64,000 nt of DNA, from contig NZ_GL622359.1 of assembly GCF_000185505.1 (NCBI RefSeq), positions 369,782 to 433,781 of the forward strand. The letters are read 5' to 3'. This stretch comes from Pseudoramibacter alactolyticus ATCC 23263. Its GTDB lineage: Bacteria > Bacillota > Clostridia > Eubacteriales > Eubacteriaceae. The notes under the pieces were generated by a model that did not search any database, had not been told where the DNA came from, and saw only the letters and a program-made list of their open reading frames with translations. Positions within the stretch are counted from its first letter, which is position 1, and every line of letters begins with the position of its first letter. Positions 37,704-47,223 of this stretch are shown here, piece after piece. Both the position numbers and the translations under genes were made by a program.

Positions 37704-38402
37704 ATGCGCGTTGTGTCGGAAGCGACAGACCCAGAATTTCGAGAAATTATTGCGCGAAATGTTGCAAAAGTTCAAAGTCAGTTGCCCGATTCGGTCCGCT
37801 TAATTGCGGTAACCAAGAAACATACGATTGCAGAAACCCAGGCGGTGGTAGATGCGGGCGTCATGGATCTGGGTGAGAATCACGTTCAGGATTTAATAAA
37901 AAAGAAACTGGAAATTAAAGGCGATATTCACTGGCATTTTATCGGTCATTTGCAGACCAATAAAGTTAAATATTTGATCGGAGAAGTGGCTATGATCCAT
38001 TCTGTTTCCTCATTAAAGTTGTTGAAAAAGATTGAGCAGGAAAGTGCTAAAAAAAATTTGGTGACGAATATCTTATTGCAGTTTAATTTGGCAGAAGAAG
38101 CGACAAAATCAGGATTTTCGGCCAATGAACTAACAAAGGCGACAGAAGAAGTCGCCCGGCTTTCACACATTAATCTGCGAGGCTTGATGTGCATGGGGCC
38201 GATGACAGAAAATTCTGATGAAATCCATAAAATATTTGGGCAATTAAAAGAAATGTATGATAAAATAAAAATAACTTATCAAAATGGTGAAAATCAAATC
38301 GATTGCCTATCCATGGGGATGACGAACGATTATCCGATCGCGATTGCAGAAGGCGCAACTTGCGTTCGGGTCGGTAGAAAAATTTTTCAGTGTGAGGAGT
38401 AA
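37704..38402 (+). CDS. YggS/YlmE-family pyridoxal-phosphate-binding protein
   Basis: A 232-residue PLP-homeostasis protein with an alanine-racemase-like barrel. The PLP Lys is in RLIAVTKKHT; other signatures are GENHVQDLIKK, HWHFIGHLQTNK, and the C-terminal LSMGMTNDYPIAIAEGATCVRVG. GAGAAGGG precedes the ATG. It belongs to the conserved ylmE-sepF-ylmH neighbourhood near division genes. Confidence 0.93.
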   Translation: MRVVSEATDPEFREIIARNVAKVQSQLPDSVRLIAVTKKHTIAETQAVVDAGVMDLGENHVQDLIKKKLEIKGDIHWHFIGHLQTNKVKYLIGEVAMIHSVSSLKLLKKIEQESAKKNLVTNILLQFNLAEEATKSGFSANELTKATEEVARLSHINLRGLMCMGPMTENSDEIHKIFGQLKEMYDKIKITYQNGENQIDCLSMGMTNDYPIAIAEGATCVRVGRKIFQCEE

Positions 38403-38405
38403 AAG

Positions 38406-38885
38406 ATGGCAAACGAAAAATTCAAAGATAAAATCGTAAAAGTCTTTGGGATGGATGATGAAAATTACGAAGATGATTACAGAGACGCTTATGAAGATGA
38501 GCTGGACGGCGTAGAGGATGAATATGTCGAAGAAACAGAACCAGTTCGAAAGTCATCTCCTCGAAAGGTTGCGCCGCTGACGGGATCGGCCGAGGTTTTG
38601 GTGTTAAGTCCAGAATTTTTTGACGACGCTCCGAGCATTGTCAATAAAATCAAACAGAATAAAACGGTCGTCGTCAATTTGAAGAATACCGAATACGAAG
38701 ATGGTCGAAAAATCTTTGACTTCTTAAATGGTGCGGTTTTTGCATTAGAAGGCACCATCAATAAAATTGCGGATAATGTTTTCATTCTCGCGCCAAAACA
38801 GGTGTCCGTATCAACAGAAATGGAAAAGAACAGCGATTCTGATTTTATTTCGACGCCGATTCTTGATTTCGATGCGGACAAGTAA
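38406..38885 (+). CDS. sepF: Cell division protein SepF
   Basis: A 159-residue FtsZ-associated membrane anchor. The N-terminal amphipathic segment is followed by an acidic linker (about residues 18-45), then the SepF core with NLKNTEYEDGRKIFDFLNGAVFALEG and the C-terminal IADNVFILAPKQV. GGAG precedes the ATG and the gene sits 3 nt after ylmE. ylmG and divIVA, common neighbours elsewhere, are absent here. Confidence 0.94.
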   Translation: MANEKFKDKIVKVFGMDDENYEDDYRDAYEDELDGVEDEYVEETEPVRKSSPRKVAPLTGSAEVLVLSPEFFDDAPSIVNKIKQNKTVVVNLKNTEYEDGRKIFDFLNGAVFALEGTINKIADNVFILAPKQVSVSTEMEKNSDSDFISTPILDFDADK

Positions 38886-38908
38886 ATAAAGACTGTGCAA
38901 ACGAAAGG

Positions 38909-38935
38909 CCGCAGGGTTTCTTCCTGCGGTTTTTC
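38909..38935 (+). terminator. Terminator-like hairpin between sepF and ylmH
   Basis: CCGCAGG / CCTGCGG stem with a 7-nt loop and T-run. It would reduce transcription into the two RNA-modification genes downstream. Confidence 0.75.
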
Positions 38936-38955
38936 TTTTGTAATTTAAGATAGAT

Positions 38956-39732
38956 ATGATGAATGATTGGATTGAAGCCAAGAAGGCCAAAAAAGAGAAA
39001 ATTATTCTGACACGGGTGAAAGATGCGGCACTGGCACAAGATTATCTTCATTTTTTTGATTTTTGCGATGAAATGTTGCAAATGCAAATAACAGATATTT
39101 TGAGGAAAAATCATGTTGATTATTTTTGGTACGGCGGATTTGACGATGCGACGCGAAAGATGCTATGTATTGTCCCGGATTATTTATCCGAGACGATTCG
39201 GGAACCGGAGGCTTTGGAATGGCCGATAATGGCAGCCCGGTTCTCGATGGATTTTGAATATAATCACCGACATGTGCTGGGGGAATTGATGAGTCTTGGG
39301 ATTGCGCGAAACTGCATCGGCGACATTCATGTCAGCGGGGATGAAACTCAGGTGATTTTTCATGAAAAGATTTACCTATTTCTAAGAAATAATTTCACAC
39401 GGATAAGGGGTAAAAGAATTGCGCCGTCTTTCTATCCGTCTCCGGAGATAAGAGCTTATGCGCCCAAATTTGAAGAAAAAATCATCACGGTATCGTCTCC
39501 CCGGATCGATGCCGTGATCGATCGTATTTGGGGTATTTCAAGACAGGACGCCGCTGAGGCGATTCATCAAAAAAGGCTTCGGGTCAATTATCGTGAAATC
39601 AGAAAAAAGGATCTGACTGTCAAGCCGGGGGACATCATCTCTTTTCGAGGGAAGGGAAAGGCAAAAGTATCGGATTTTGTCGGCGTTTCTAAAAAGGGCA
39701 GGCAGCGAATAAAAATTGAACGTTATATCTGA
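38956..39732 (+). CDS. YlmH-family S4-domain RNA-binding protein
   Basis: A 258-residue protein with the YlmH N-terminal domain (YFWYGGFDDATRKMLCIVP) and a C-terminal S4 domain (IDAVIDRIWGISRQDAAEAI, VNYREIRKKDLTVKPGDIIS). YlmH-type proteins act with stalled large ribosomal subunits in Firmicutes. Two adjacent ATGs (38956, 38959) are possible and neither has a strong ribosome site. It is separated from sepF by a hairpin. Confidence 0.92.
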   Translation: MMNDWIEAKKAKKEKIILTRVKDAALAQDYLHFFDFCDEMLQMQITDILRKNHVDYFWYGGFDDATRKMLCIVPDYLSETIREPEALEWPIMAARFSMDFEYNHRHVLGELMSLGIARNCIGDIHVSGDETQVIFHEKIYLFLRNNFTRIRGKRIAPSFYPSPEIRAYAPKFEEKIITVSSPRIDAVIDRIWGISRQDAAEAIHQKRLRVNYREIRKKDLTVKPGDIISFRGKGKAKVSDFVGVSKKGRQRIKIERYI

Positions 39733-39740
39733 GAAAGCCA

Positions 39741-40664
39741 ATGAATCAAAAAGAACATTACGTGCATGAAGAAGAAAAGAATATGCGTTTGGATGTGCTC
39801 TGCGCTCAAATTTGTCCGAATTTATCCAGACAGTATTTAAAAGAATTAATCGTAGACGGCGATATTCAAGTTGATTTTGCAAACAAGAAGCCGGCCTATC
39901 GCCTGAAGGCAGACGAGCGCATTGTCATTAAAATTCCGGATCCGGTGCCCTGTCAGGTGATGCCGGAGTCGATTGATCTGGATATTGTTTATGAGGATGG
40001 GGATGTGATCGTTGTGAACAAGCCGTCGGGAATGGTGGTGCATCCGGCGTCGGGAACGCAATCGGGAACTCTTGTGAATGCCTTGATGGCACATACCAAA
40101 GATTTGTCGGGCATCAACGGGGTGAATCGTCCCGGGATTGTTCATCGCATTGATAAAGATACGTCGGGAATTTTGGTTGTGGCCAAGAACGATTTAGCCC
40201 ATCGGCATCTGGCCAGGCAATTGGCAGAGCATTCCATGGTGCGACAATATGTGGCGCTGGTTAAAGGAAATATTGTCGAGAACAGTGGCACGGTCGATAT
40301 GCCGGTGGGCCGTCATCCAGTTGATCGGGTCCGCATGGCGGTGGTCGAAAACGGCAAATCAGCGGTAACGCATTTTGAAGTGATTGAGCGGCTCGGCGAT
40401 TTTACATATGTCGCTTTTCGGCTTGAAACGGGGCGGACTCATCAGATTCGGGTGCATATGCAGGCCATTGGTCACCCCATTGCCGGCGATCCGGTGTATG
40501 GCGGCGATAAGCATCTGCCATTTAAGACGGACGGACAATTGCTTCACGCGCGGGAGCTTGGCTTTATCCATCCGCGGACGAAAGCATTTATGCGGTTTGA
40601 AGCTTCTTTGCCTGAGATTTTTCAAAAGGTATTAAATCAATTGAGGGGAAGTCTAAAAAGATAA
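39741..40664 (+). CDS. RluA/RluD-family pseudouridine synthase (second of two)
   Basis: A 307-residue enzyme with N-terminal S4 domain (MRLDVLCAQICPNLSRQYLKELI), catalytic HRIDKDTSGILVVAKN and GRTHQIRVHMQ. The location after ylmH near division genes and the full-length S4 plus catalytic layout match the Firmicute YlyB/RluD type, which usually follows lspA; lspA is missing here. The start has only a weak GAGAAAG site. Confidence 0.92.
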   Translation: MNQKEHYVHEEEKNMRLDVLCAQICPNLSRQYLKELIVDGDIQVDFANKKPAYRLKADERIVIKIPDPVPCQVMPESIDLDIVYEDGDVIVVNKPSGMVVHPASGTQSGTLVNALMAHTKDLSGINGVNRPGIVHRIDKDTSGILVVAKNDLAHRHLARQLAEHSMVRQYVALVKGNIVENSGTVDMPVGRHPVDRVRMAVVENGKSAVTHFEVIERLGDFTYVAFRLETGRTHQIRVHMQAIGHPIAGDPVYGGDKHLPFKTDGQLLHARELGFIHPRTKAFMRFEASLPEIFQKVLNQLRGSLKR

Positions 40665-40675
40665 GATTAAAACGG

Positions 40676-40716
40676 CAAAAAACAACAGTTGCTCGGTAGC
40701 AGCTGTTGTTTTTTAT
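40676..40716 (+). terminator. Bidirectional terminator between rluD-type gene and the DUF711 gene
   Basis: AAAACAACAG / CTGTTGTTTT stem with extra pairing (GCT/AGC) in the loop, flanked by A-run and T-run. Confidence 0.88.
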
Positions 40717-40726
40717 ACGTCAAAGT

Positions 40727-42085
40727 TTAGTTTTTGAAAGAATGAACTGGAGCGGGAATCTTGCCGCCGCGATTGATAAAAACAGAGGCATCGCTGTTGT
40801 TTACCGGCATAATAGGAGCGCTGCCGAAGAGCCCGCCGTAATTAACTTCGTCGCCGAGTCCCTTGCCGATCGCCGGAATAAGACGGCAGGCGGTGGTTTT
40901 ATTGTTGATCATGCCGATGGCGGCTTCGTCGGCAATCATCGCGGCAATGGAAGACGCCGGCGTATCGCCCGGAATGGCAATCATGTCGAGGCCGACGGAG
41001 CAGACACAGGTCATGGCCTCCAGCTTTTCAAGCGTAATGTGGCCGGCGCGGGCGTTGGCGATCATCCCTTCGTCTTCTGAAACGGGAATAAAAGCGCCGG
41101 AGAGCCCGCCGACAGAGGTGGAAGCCATAATGCCTCCCTTTTTAACGGCGTCATTGAGCATGGCGAGGGCGGCGGTGGTGCCGGGACCGCCGCAGTGTTC
41201 GACACCCATTTCTTCAATAATGCGAGCGACGGAATCACCGATGGCCGGGGTTGGCGCTAATGATAAATCTAAAATACCAAAGGGAACACCAAGACGATCG
41301 GCTACCGTTATGCCGACAAGTTGACCGGCACGGGTAATTTTAAAAGCGGTTTTCTTGATGATTTCGGCAAGCTGATCCATGGAAGCATCCTGATGTTTCT
41401 CGAGGGCAACCTTTACTACGCCGGGGCCGCTAACACCGACGTGCAAGACCGTATCTGGCTGACCGACGCCATGGAAGGCACCGGCCATGAACGGATTATC
41501 TTCGACTGCATTGCAGAAAATGACCAACTTGGAGGCAGCAATAGAGTCCTGATCCTTTGTGAGATAGGCAGCCTGTTTCACGATTTCGCCCATCATGCGG
41601 ACGGCATCCATATTGATGCCGGTTTTCGTGGAACCAAGATTAACCGAACCGCAAACACGTTCGGTTGATGCCAGTGCTTCCGGCAGACTGTTGATGAGAT
41701 TAAGATCGCCGCGGGTAAATCCCTTGGGAACCAAGGCAGAGAAACCGCCGATAAAATTAACACCGACTTCCTTGGCAGCATCGTCCAGTGTCCGTGCAAA
41801 TTTGGTGTGGTTGGTATCGCCCGTCGCACCGGCGACCAAAGCAATTGGTGTGACAGACAATCGTTTGTTGACAATGGGAATGCCGAATTCTTCGGCGGTG
41901 CGATCTGCCTGGGCAACGAGGTTTTCGGCACAGCGTGTGATTTTATCGTATATTTTTTGCCTGCAGCGTTTTCCGTTGGAATCAATGCAGTCTAAAAGAG
42001 AAATCCCCATAGTAGTGGTGCGAATGTCGAGATTTTCACGGTCAATCATGCGGACTGTTTCAAGAATATCGTTGTATAAAGCCAT
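40727..42085 (-). CDS. PFL-family (DUF711, UPF0210) protein
   Basis: A 452-residue protein of unknown function conserved in Firmicutes and archaea, distantly related to the pyruvate-formate-lyase fold by annotation. Signatures include [14 protein letters not shown] near the N-terminus and the long Gly-rich [17 protein letters not shown]. No glycyl-radical motif is visible. AAGGAG precedes the ATG. It lies 11 nt after an ACT-domain gene, with which it forms a widely conserved pair. Confidence 0.9.
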   Translation of the reverse strand: MALYNDILETVRMIDRENLDIRTTTMGISLLDCIDSNGKRCRQKIYDKITRCAENLVAQADRTAEEFGIPIVNKRLSVTPIALVAGATGDTNHTKFARTLDDAAKEVGVNFIGGFSALVPKGFTRGDLNLINSLPEALASTERVCGSVNLGSTKTGINMDAVRMMGEIVKQAAYLTKDQDSIAASKLVIFCNAVEDNPFMAGAFHGVGQPDTVLHVGVSGPGVVKVALEKHQDASMDQLAEIIKKTAFKITRAGQLVGITVADRLGVPFGILDLSLAPTPAIGDSVARIIEEMGVEHCGGPGTTAALAMLNDAVKKGGIMASTSVGGLSGAFIPVSEDEGMIANARAGHITLEKLEAMTCVCSVGLDMIAIPGDTPASSIAAMIADEAAIGMINNKTTACRLIPAIGKGLGDEVNYGGLFGSAPIMPVNNSDASVFINRGGKIPAPVHSFKN

Positions 42086-42096
42086 GGAGTATCTCC

Positions 42097-42366
42097 TTAA
42101 ATCTGGTGCATAGCGTTAAAAATGTCTTCGTGTTGAATGCGAATGGACTGTCCAATGGTTTTTCCGAGCGCTTCAAGATCATCCTTAAGTTCTGTAAAAT
42201 CGCAGGTGATTTTTGAAAGATCAACCAGCATGATCATTGTAAAAATATTTTGCATGATGGTTTGACTGATGTCTTCAATATTGGCATTGCATTCCGATAA
42301 AATTTTTGAAACATGGTAAATAATTCCAGTTTGGTCTTTTCCAATAACGGTTACGACAGCTCTCAT
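42097..42366 (-). CDS. Stand-alone ACT-domain protein (UPF0237)
   Basis: An 89-residue small-ligand-binding ACT protein starting [21 protein letters not shown]. Its ligand is not known; the strict pairing with the DUF711 gene suggests that it regulates that protein (inference). AAAGGAG precedes the ATG. Confidence 0.92.
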   Translation of the reverse strand: MRAVVTVIGKDQTGIIYHVSKILSECNANIEDISQTIMQNIFTMIMLVDLSKITCDFTELKDDLEALGKTIGQSIRIQHEDIFNAMHQI

Positions 42367-42414
42367 GTGGCACTCCTTTATTCTGCTTCATGCAGTAACT
42401 TAAAATATAAAAAT

Positions 42415-42443
42415 ATTATATGCAATTCGCAACGATAAAGCAA
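42415..42443 (-). promoter_or_regulatory. Promoter of the ACT-DUF711 operon
   Basis: On the - strand TTGCTT (42438-42443), 17-nt spacer, perfect TATAAT (42415-42420). Confidence 0.8.
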
Positions 42444-42566
42444 GAAAGTTTCATTTAAAACTATTCTGAGGGATAGCGCAATAAAAAAGGCAGACGGCAT
42501 CATTAATCTATTGAAAAATTATCTTGAAAAGATATTAAAGTTGAGTAAAAATGCAATTTTTTGGAC

Positions 42567-42595
42567 TTGCCAGAAAGTAAATGATGGTCTATAAT
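42567..42595 (+). promoter_or_regulatory. Promoter of the cggR-glycolytic operon
   Basis: TTGCCA (42567-42572), 17-nt spacer, perfect TATAAT (42590-42595); start near 42602. The stretch from 42444 to 42566 is otherwise featureless AT-rich DNA. Confidence 0.82.
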
Positions 42596-42609
42596 AATTG
42601 TGTACCCGC

Positions 42610-42647
42610 CGGGATGAAAATGTTCCTGTGGACATCAAAATCGGGAG
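42610..42647 (+). promoter_or_regulatory. Possible CggR operator in the cggR leader
   Basis: Just downstream of the predicted start are CGGGAT (42610) with TGTTCC five bases later, an imperfect palindrome TGTTCC-TG-TGGACA (42621-42634), and a second CGGGAG (42642). The B. subtilis operator is built from CGGGAC...TGTC repeats, so this is similar but not identical. Confidence 0.4.
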
Positions 42648-42654
42648 ACATGAG

Positions 42655-43704
42655 ATGGCAGACAGCAATTCAAAGATCAGCAAAAAACTGGTGGACCTTC
42701 AAAGATTGGTAATACCTGAGATAAGTACGCTCATCGAGCTGCGTTATAATATTTTATCCACCGTTAAAAGCGAGGCACCGATTGGAAGAAGAAATCTGGC
42801 ATATGTGCTCGATATGAGTGAACGGCAGGTTCGAAACGAGATCGATTTTCTTCAGGAGCAAAAGCTGGTAGAGGTAGAGCGTCAGGGCATTATTTTAACA
42901 CCCCTTGGTAACAATATCTTAAACGATCTCAAACAAATGCTTTACACTTACAACGGACTTGAACAATTGGAAAACCAATTGGTTGAGGCCCTTCATTTAA
43001 AAAAAGCTGTGGTCTGTCCCGGTGATATGAAGATTAATTACCAGGTGCTTAATTTCATGGGAAAGGCCGCCGCTAATGTGATTCTTACCGTCATGAAGTA
43101 TCAGGATGTGTTGGCGTTGACGGGCGGGGCCAGCACCGCAGCTGTTGCCGCTCAAATGAAAGAAGCCCTTTATCCCGATGCCTATGTGATTCCTGCCAGA
43201 GGGGGGATCGGCAAAAGCCATGCCACCCAGGCCAATAACGTGGTAGCGGAAATTGCTTTAAAGTTGCGGGCAAAATATGAATTGCTGCACCTGCCGGATA
43301 ATATCGATAAGAATTTGCTTAACGCCTTAAAGGATTACCCGGAAATTAAACGGGTATTTGACAAGATGAAGGAAATCGATGTGCTGGTGTTTGGCATCGG
43401 CCGAGCTGATGTATTGGCTGATTCGAGAAATACACCGATATCCGAAAAAGAAGCATTATTAGATCGCGGGGCGATCGGCGAGGCATTTGGTTATTATTTT
43501 GATGCACAAGGTCAAGTGATTCAGGCCGCCAGCACTGTGGGAGTTGATATCGAAGATTATCCGCAGATTACCAATCGTATCGGCATTGCCGGCAGCAAAG
43601 CAAAAGCGGAAGCGATTATTGGGGCCTGCAGGGTTGCGCCGGAGACGATATTAATAACGGATGAAAGCGCCGCAACGGAAATCGTCCGTTTATTAAATAA
43701 ATAA
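42655..43704 (+). CDS. cggR: Central glycolytic genes regulator (SorC/DeoR type)
   Basis: A 349-residue repressor with an N-terminal winged helix (RRNLAYVLDMSERQVRNEID) and a SorC sugar-phosphate-binding domain with the GGASTAAVAAQM and PARGGIGKSHATQANN loops. In Bacillus the inducer is fructose-1,6-bisphosphate. The ATG at 42655 follows GGGAG; the TTG at 42598 lies at the promoter. It heads gap-pgk-tpiA, as expected. Confidence 0.94.
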   Translation: MADSNSKISKKLVDLQRLVIPEISTLIELRYNILSTVKSEAPIGRRNLAYVLDMSERQVRNEIDFLQEQKLVEVERQGIILTPLGNNILNDLKQMLYTYNGLEQLENQLVEALHLKKAVVCPGDMKINYQVLNFMGKAAANVILTVMKYQDVLALTGGASTAAVAAQMKEALYPDAYVIPARGGIGKSHATQANNVVAEIALKLRAKYELLHLPDNIDKNLLNALKDYPEIKRVFDKMKEIDVLVFGIGRADVLADSRNTPISEKEALLDRGAIGEAFGYYFDAQGQVIQAASTVGVDIEDYPQITNRIGIAGSKAKAEAIIGACRVAPETILITDESAATEIVRLLNK

Positions 43705-43730
43705 GTTAATTATTTTTAAGGAGGCATATT

Positions 43731-44744
43731 ATGTCTGTAAAAGTTGCTATTAATGGTTTTGGTCGAATTGGTCGTTTGGCATTCAGACAGATGTTTGGTG
43801 CTGAAGGTTATGAAGTTGTTGCCATTAACGACTTGACAAGCCCGAGCATGCTCGCACATCTGCTGAAATATGATTCTGCACAGGGCAGATATGAATTGGC
43901 AGATAAAGTTGAAGCAAAAGACTCTTCGATTGTTGTTGACGGCAAAGAAATTGAAATTTATTCCGAAGCAGATCCGTCCGATCTGCCCTGGGGCAAACTG
44001 GATGTCGATGTCGTTCTGGAATGTACCGGCTTCTTCACTTCCAAAGATAAAGCATCTGCGCATCTGAAAGCGGGCGCTAAGAAAGTGGTTATTTCTGCAC
44101 CGGCTGGTAACGATCTGCCGACAATTGTCTACAATGTCAATCATGACGTGCTGACACCGGAAGACAAGATTATTTCGGCGGCTTCCTGCACCACTAACTG
44201 CTTGGCTCCGATGGCGAAGGCCCTTAACGATTTAGCTCCGGTTCAGTCCGGGATTATGTGCACCATTCATGCTTATACCGGTGATCAGATGACGCTTGAT
44301 GGCCCGCACAGAAAAGGAGACCTCAGAAGAGCGCGTGCTGCGGCTGTCAACATTGTTCCGGCTTCTTCCGGCGCGGCAAAAGCCATCGGTTTGGTTATTC
44401 CGGAATTAAACGGCAAATTGATTGGCGCGGCTCAGCGTATTCCGACACCGGCTGGCTCCACCACGATTTTGACGGCTGTTGTCGATGGCCAGGTGACGGT
44501 GGATCAGGTGAATGCAGCGATGAAAGCAGCAGAAACTGAATCTTTCGGCTACAACACTGACGAAATTGTTTCTTCTGATATCATTGGCATGCGTTATGGT
44601 TCGCTCTTTGATGCAACCCAGACCATGGTTCTTCCGCTGGAAAATGGCACAACTGAAGTTCAGGTTGTCTCCTGGTACGATAATGAAAACTCATACACCA
44701 GCCAGATGGTCAGAACCATTAAATACTTTGCGGAATTAAATTAA
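43731..44744 (+). CDS. gap: Glyceraldehyde-3-phosphate dehydrogenase
   Basis: A 337-residue NAD-dependent enzyme. The Rossmann fold starts [13 protein letters not shown]; the catalytic Cys is in [12 protein letters not shown], and the active-site His is in the HAYTGDQ segment. AAGGAGG precedes the ATG. The internal [18 protein letters not shown] is typical of the glycolytic enzyme. An intercistronic hairpin separates it from pgk. Confidence 0.97.
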   Translation: MSVKVAINGFGRIGRLAFRQMFGAEGYEVVAINDLTSPSMLAHLLKYDSAQGRYELADKVEAKDSSIVVDGKEIEIYSEADPSDLPWGKLDVDVVLECTGFFTSKDKASAHLKAGAKKVVISAPAGNDLPTIVYNVNHDVLTPEDKIISAASCTTNCLAPMAKALNDLAPVQSGIMCTIHAYTGDQMTLDGPHRKGDLRRARAAAVNIVPASSGAAKAIGLVIPELNGKLIGAAQRIPTPAGSTTILTAVVDGQVTVDQVNAAMKAAETESFGYNTDEIVSSDIIGMRYGSLFDATQTMVLPLENGTTEVQVVSWYDNENSYTSQMVRTIKYFAELN

Positions 44745-44786
44745 GCGGATCGCGTTTTTAAAAAAGAACTGTTGATCAAAAATCTG

Positions 44787-44835
44787 CCCCTCCGGCGGAT
44801 TTAGCGCCGGGGCCGTGTGAACGGCCCCTTTTTTG
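44787..44835 (+). terminator. Intra-operon terminator and possible attenuator between gap and pgk
   Basis: GGGGCCGT (44809-44816) pairs with ACGGCCCC (44821-44828) around GTGA, followed by six T, a textbook terminator. A second stem, CCGGCG (44792-44797) with CGCCGG (44805-44810), shares bases with the first arm, so the two are mutually exclusive. Confidence 0.8.
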
Positions 44836-44851
44836 AAAGGAAATCAAGTAG

Positions 44852-46039
44852 ATGAAAAAGACCGTTAAAGATATTGCGCTGCAAGGCAAAAAAGTGCTGA
44901 TGCGCGCAGATTTTAATGTGCCGATAAATGATGCGTTGGAAATCACCGACGATACGAGAATTCAGGCTGCTCTGCCAACCATCCAATATATTTTGGATCA
45001 GGGCGCGGCTTTGATTTTGATGAGCCATTTGGGACGACCGAAGAACGAGCCGGATCCGAAGTATTCACTGGCCCCGGTTGCGAAGGCATTGGCTAAAGTA
45101 TTAAATCGGGATGTGATCTTTAACGATGACGGCGAAGTAGTCGGTCAAGTGACAAAAGACGCAGCGGCAGCGTTGCAGTCGGGACAGGTGCTTTTGCTTC
45201 AAAACACGCGCTTCCGTCCGGAAGAAAAGAAAAACGAAGCAGGATTTGCCAAAGAATTGGCCAGCCTTGGCGATGTCTTTGTGGATGATGCATTCGGTTC
45301 TTGCCACCGTGCGCACGCTTCGACTGCCGGTGTGGCGAATTATTTGCCGGCTGTCTCAGGATTTCTGATTCAAAAAGAACTGGAATTCATTGGCGGCGCG
45401 CTGGATGATCCCAAACATCCATTTGTGGCAATTTTGGGCGGCGCGAAGGTTTCCGACAAAATCGGCGTGATCACCAATTTGCTCCAAAAAGTCGATGCTT
45501 TGATTATTGGCGGCGGCATGGCCTATACATTTTATAAAGCCCAGGGGTATGAAATCGGGACTTCATTATTAGAGGCCGATAAAGTTGAATTGGCAGCCGG
45601 ATTATTAAAAGAAGCAAAGGCAAAGGGTGTGAAGCTCTATTTGCCGGTGGACAACGTGGTCGCGCCGGAATTTGATGCAAAAGCGACTCCGACCGTTGTT
45701 CCGTCTAACGCGATACCGAAGGATCAGATGGGCATGGATATTGGGCCAAAAACCCGGAAGCTCTATGCCGATGTCATTAAATCCGCCAAGACCGTTATTT
45801 GGAACGGACCGATGGGCGTTTTTGAATTTGATGCTTTTGCCGAGGGGACAAAGGCCGTTGCCCAGGCGATGGCAGATTCTGATGCGACGACCATTATTGG
45901 CGGGGGCGATTCTGCTGCGGCGGTTAAGCAAATGGGCTATGCGGATAAAATTTCGCACATTTCAACAGGCGGCGGTGCCTCGCTTGAATTCATGGAAGGC
46001 AAAGTACTTCCGGGCATTGACGTTTTAGAAGATAAATAA
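44852..46039 (+). CDS. pgk: Phosphoglycerate kinase
   Basis: A 395-residue glycolytic kinase that makes ATP from 1,3-bisphosphoglycerate. N-terminal [18 protein letters not shown], the [16 protein letters not shown] motif, and the nucleotide-site GGGDSAAAV are intact. GAAAGGA precedes the ATG. It lies behind a terminator, so its level may be set below gap. Confidence 0.97.
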   Translation: MKKTVKDIALQGKKVLMRADFNVPINDALEITDDTRIQAALPTIQYILDQGAALILMSHLGRPKNEPDPKYSLAPVAKALAKVLNRDVIFNDDGEVVGQVTKDAAAALQSGQVLLLQNTRFRPEEKKNEAGFAKELASLGDVFVDDAFGSCHRAHASTAGVANYLPAVSGFLIQKELEFIGGALDDPKHPFVAILGGAKVSDKIGVITNLLQKVDALIIGGGMAYTFYKAQGYEIGTSLLEADKVELAAGLLKEAKAKGVKLYLPVDNVVAPEFDAKATPTVVPSNAIPKDQMGMDIGPKTRKLYADVIKSAKTVIWNGPMGVFEFDAFAEGTKAVAQAMADSDATTIIGGGDSAAAVKQMGYADKISHISTGGGASLEFMEGKVLPGIDVLEDK

Positions 46040-46064
46040 ACGTAAAATCTGAGGAGGATGAATC

Positions 46065-46811
46065 ATGTCGAGAAGACCTGTGATTGCCGGCAATTGGAAG
46101 ATGAATAAAACCATCGGCGAAACAAAAGAACTTATTGAAACATTGAAGCCGCTGGTGAAGGATGCAACGGCCGAAGTGGTTTTCGCACCGACGTTTGTTA
46201 ATTTAACAGCGGCGGTTGAAGCGACAAAGGGAACCAATATCGGCATTGCCGCTCAAAATATGTTTTATGAGGAAAGCGGCGCTTTTACCGGCGAAGTATC
46301 CGGCGAAATGCTCAAAGCGATCGGTGTGCGATATGTGATTTTAGGGCACAGCGAAAGACGTCAATACTTTGCCGAAACGGATGAAGCCGTCAATAAGAAA
46401 ACTTTAAAGGCTTTAGCCTTGGGGCTGACACCGATTGTCTGCTGCGGTGAAACGCTGGAAGAAAGAGAAGCCGACAAGGCGGAAGAAAAAGTGGTCAGTC
46501 AGATTAAAGCCGGCCTTGCGGGGATCGACGACATCACGAAAGTGATCGTTGCCTATGAACCTATTTGGGCCATCGGGACGGGCAAAACCGCATCGAATGA
46601 ACAAGCCGACGAAGCCTGTGGCTGGGTGCGCGCGGCCATTGCCGATATGTATGGCAAAGAAGCGGCTGAAGCCACGCGCGTGCAGTACGGCGGATCCGTC
46701 AAACCGGCCAATGTCAAAGAACTGATGGCGATGGATAATATCGATGGCGCTTTGGTCGGCGGCGCGAGCTTAACCGCGGATTTTGCAAAAATTGTTAACT
46801 ATGACGCATAA
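46065..46811 (+). CDS. tpiA: Triose-phosphate isomerase
   Basis: A 248-residue TIM barrel with GNWKMNKT, the catalytic His in [10 protein letters not shown], the catalytic Glu in [12 protein letters not shown], and the phosphate loop [18 protein letters not shown] precedes the ATG. It ends the glycolytic operon; gpmI and eno are not adjacent. Confidence 0.97.
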   Translation: MSRRPVIAGNWKMNKTIGETKELIETLKPLVKDATAEVVFAPTFVNLTAAVEATKGTNIGIAAQNMFYEESGAFTGEVSGEMLKAIGVRYVILGHSERRQYFAETDEAVNKKTLKALALGLTPIVCCGETLEEREADKAEEKVVSQIKAGLAGIDDITKVIVAYEPIWAIGTGKTASNEQADEACGWVRAAIADMYGKEAAEATRVQYGGSVKPANVKELMAMDNIDGALVGGASLTADFAKIVNYDA

Positions 46812-46824
46812 TGCATAAATACCT

Positions 46825-46853
46825 ATAACGGGAGGGGACTCCCGTTATTTTTA
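46825..46853 (+). terminator. Terminator after tpiA
   Basis: ATAACGGGAG / CTCCCGTTAT stem with GGGA loop and T-run. Confidence 0.9.
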
Positions 46854-46884
46854 TGCCCATTTATTAATCGTAAGAGATTAATTC

Positions 46885-46913
46885 TTGAATTGACGGTGTG
46901 GATGTGCTAAAAT
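46885..46913 (+). promoter_or_regulatory. Promoter of secG
   Basis: TTGAAT (46885-46890), 17-nt spacer, TAAAAT (46908-46913). Confidence 0.7.
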
Positions 46914-46943
46914 CAAATCATTCTTCACTGGAGGTGAATCAAG

Positions 46944-47171
46944 TTGACATCTTTTATGATCGCATTGATGATCATTTCAAGTTTTACGCTGATCTTTAGC
47001 ATTTTACTTTCGCCGGCCAAAACCGAAGGCCTGGGATCCATCGAAGGCGGCGCCGAAACGCTGTTTGGCAAACGCAAGGCGCGGGGGATTTATGCCGTGC
47101 TCGAAAAAGTGACCATCGTTTCAGCGATTGTTTTTATGGCTTCGGCTTTTATTTATTCCGTTATTGTGTAA
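46944..47171 (+). CDS. secG: Protein translocase subunit SecG
   Basis: A 75-residue membrane protein with two hydrophobic helices around the family loop LLSPAKTEGLGSIEGGAETLFGK (shown in part: residues 22-42), the SecG hallmark with its Gly-rich turn. It supports SecYEG in the membrane. The start is a TTG with GGAGGTG 8 nt upstream. In many Firmicutes secG precedes rnr and smpB; here it is followed by a DNA methyltransferase gene. Confidence 0.9.
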   Translation: MTSFMIALMIISSFTLIFSILLSPAKTEGLGSIEGGAETLFGKRKARGIYAVLEKVTIVSAIVFMASAFIYSVIV

Positions 47172-47177
47172 AGTTTT

Positions 47178-47213
47178 TCCGGAGTGTGCGCGCTTCGGAT
47201 TTTTTATTTTTTG
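47178..47213 (+). terminator. Terminator after secG
   Basis: CCGGAG / CTTCGG stem with a GC-rich 8-nt loop followed by two T-runs. Confidence 0.7.
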
Positions 47214-47223
47214 CGAGCCAGAT

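Noticed and set aside
47128-47223. Upstream extension of the methyltransferase
   Set aside because: It overlaps the secG coding end and terminator, and its hydrophobic translation has no place in a cytoplasmic methyltransferase.
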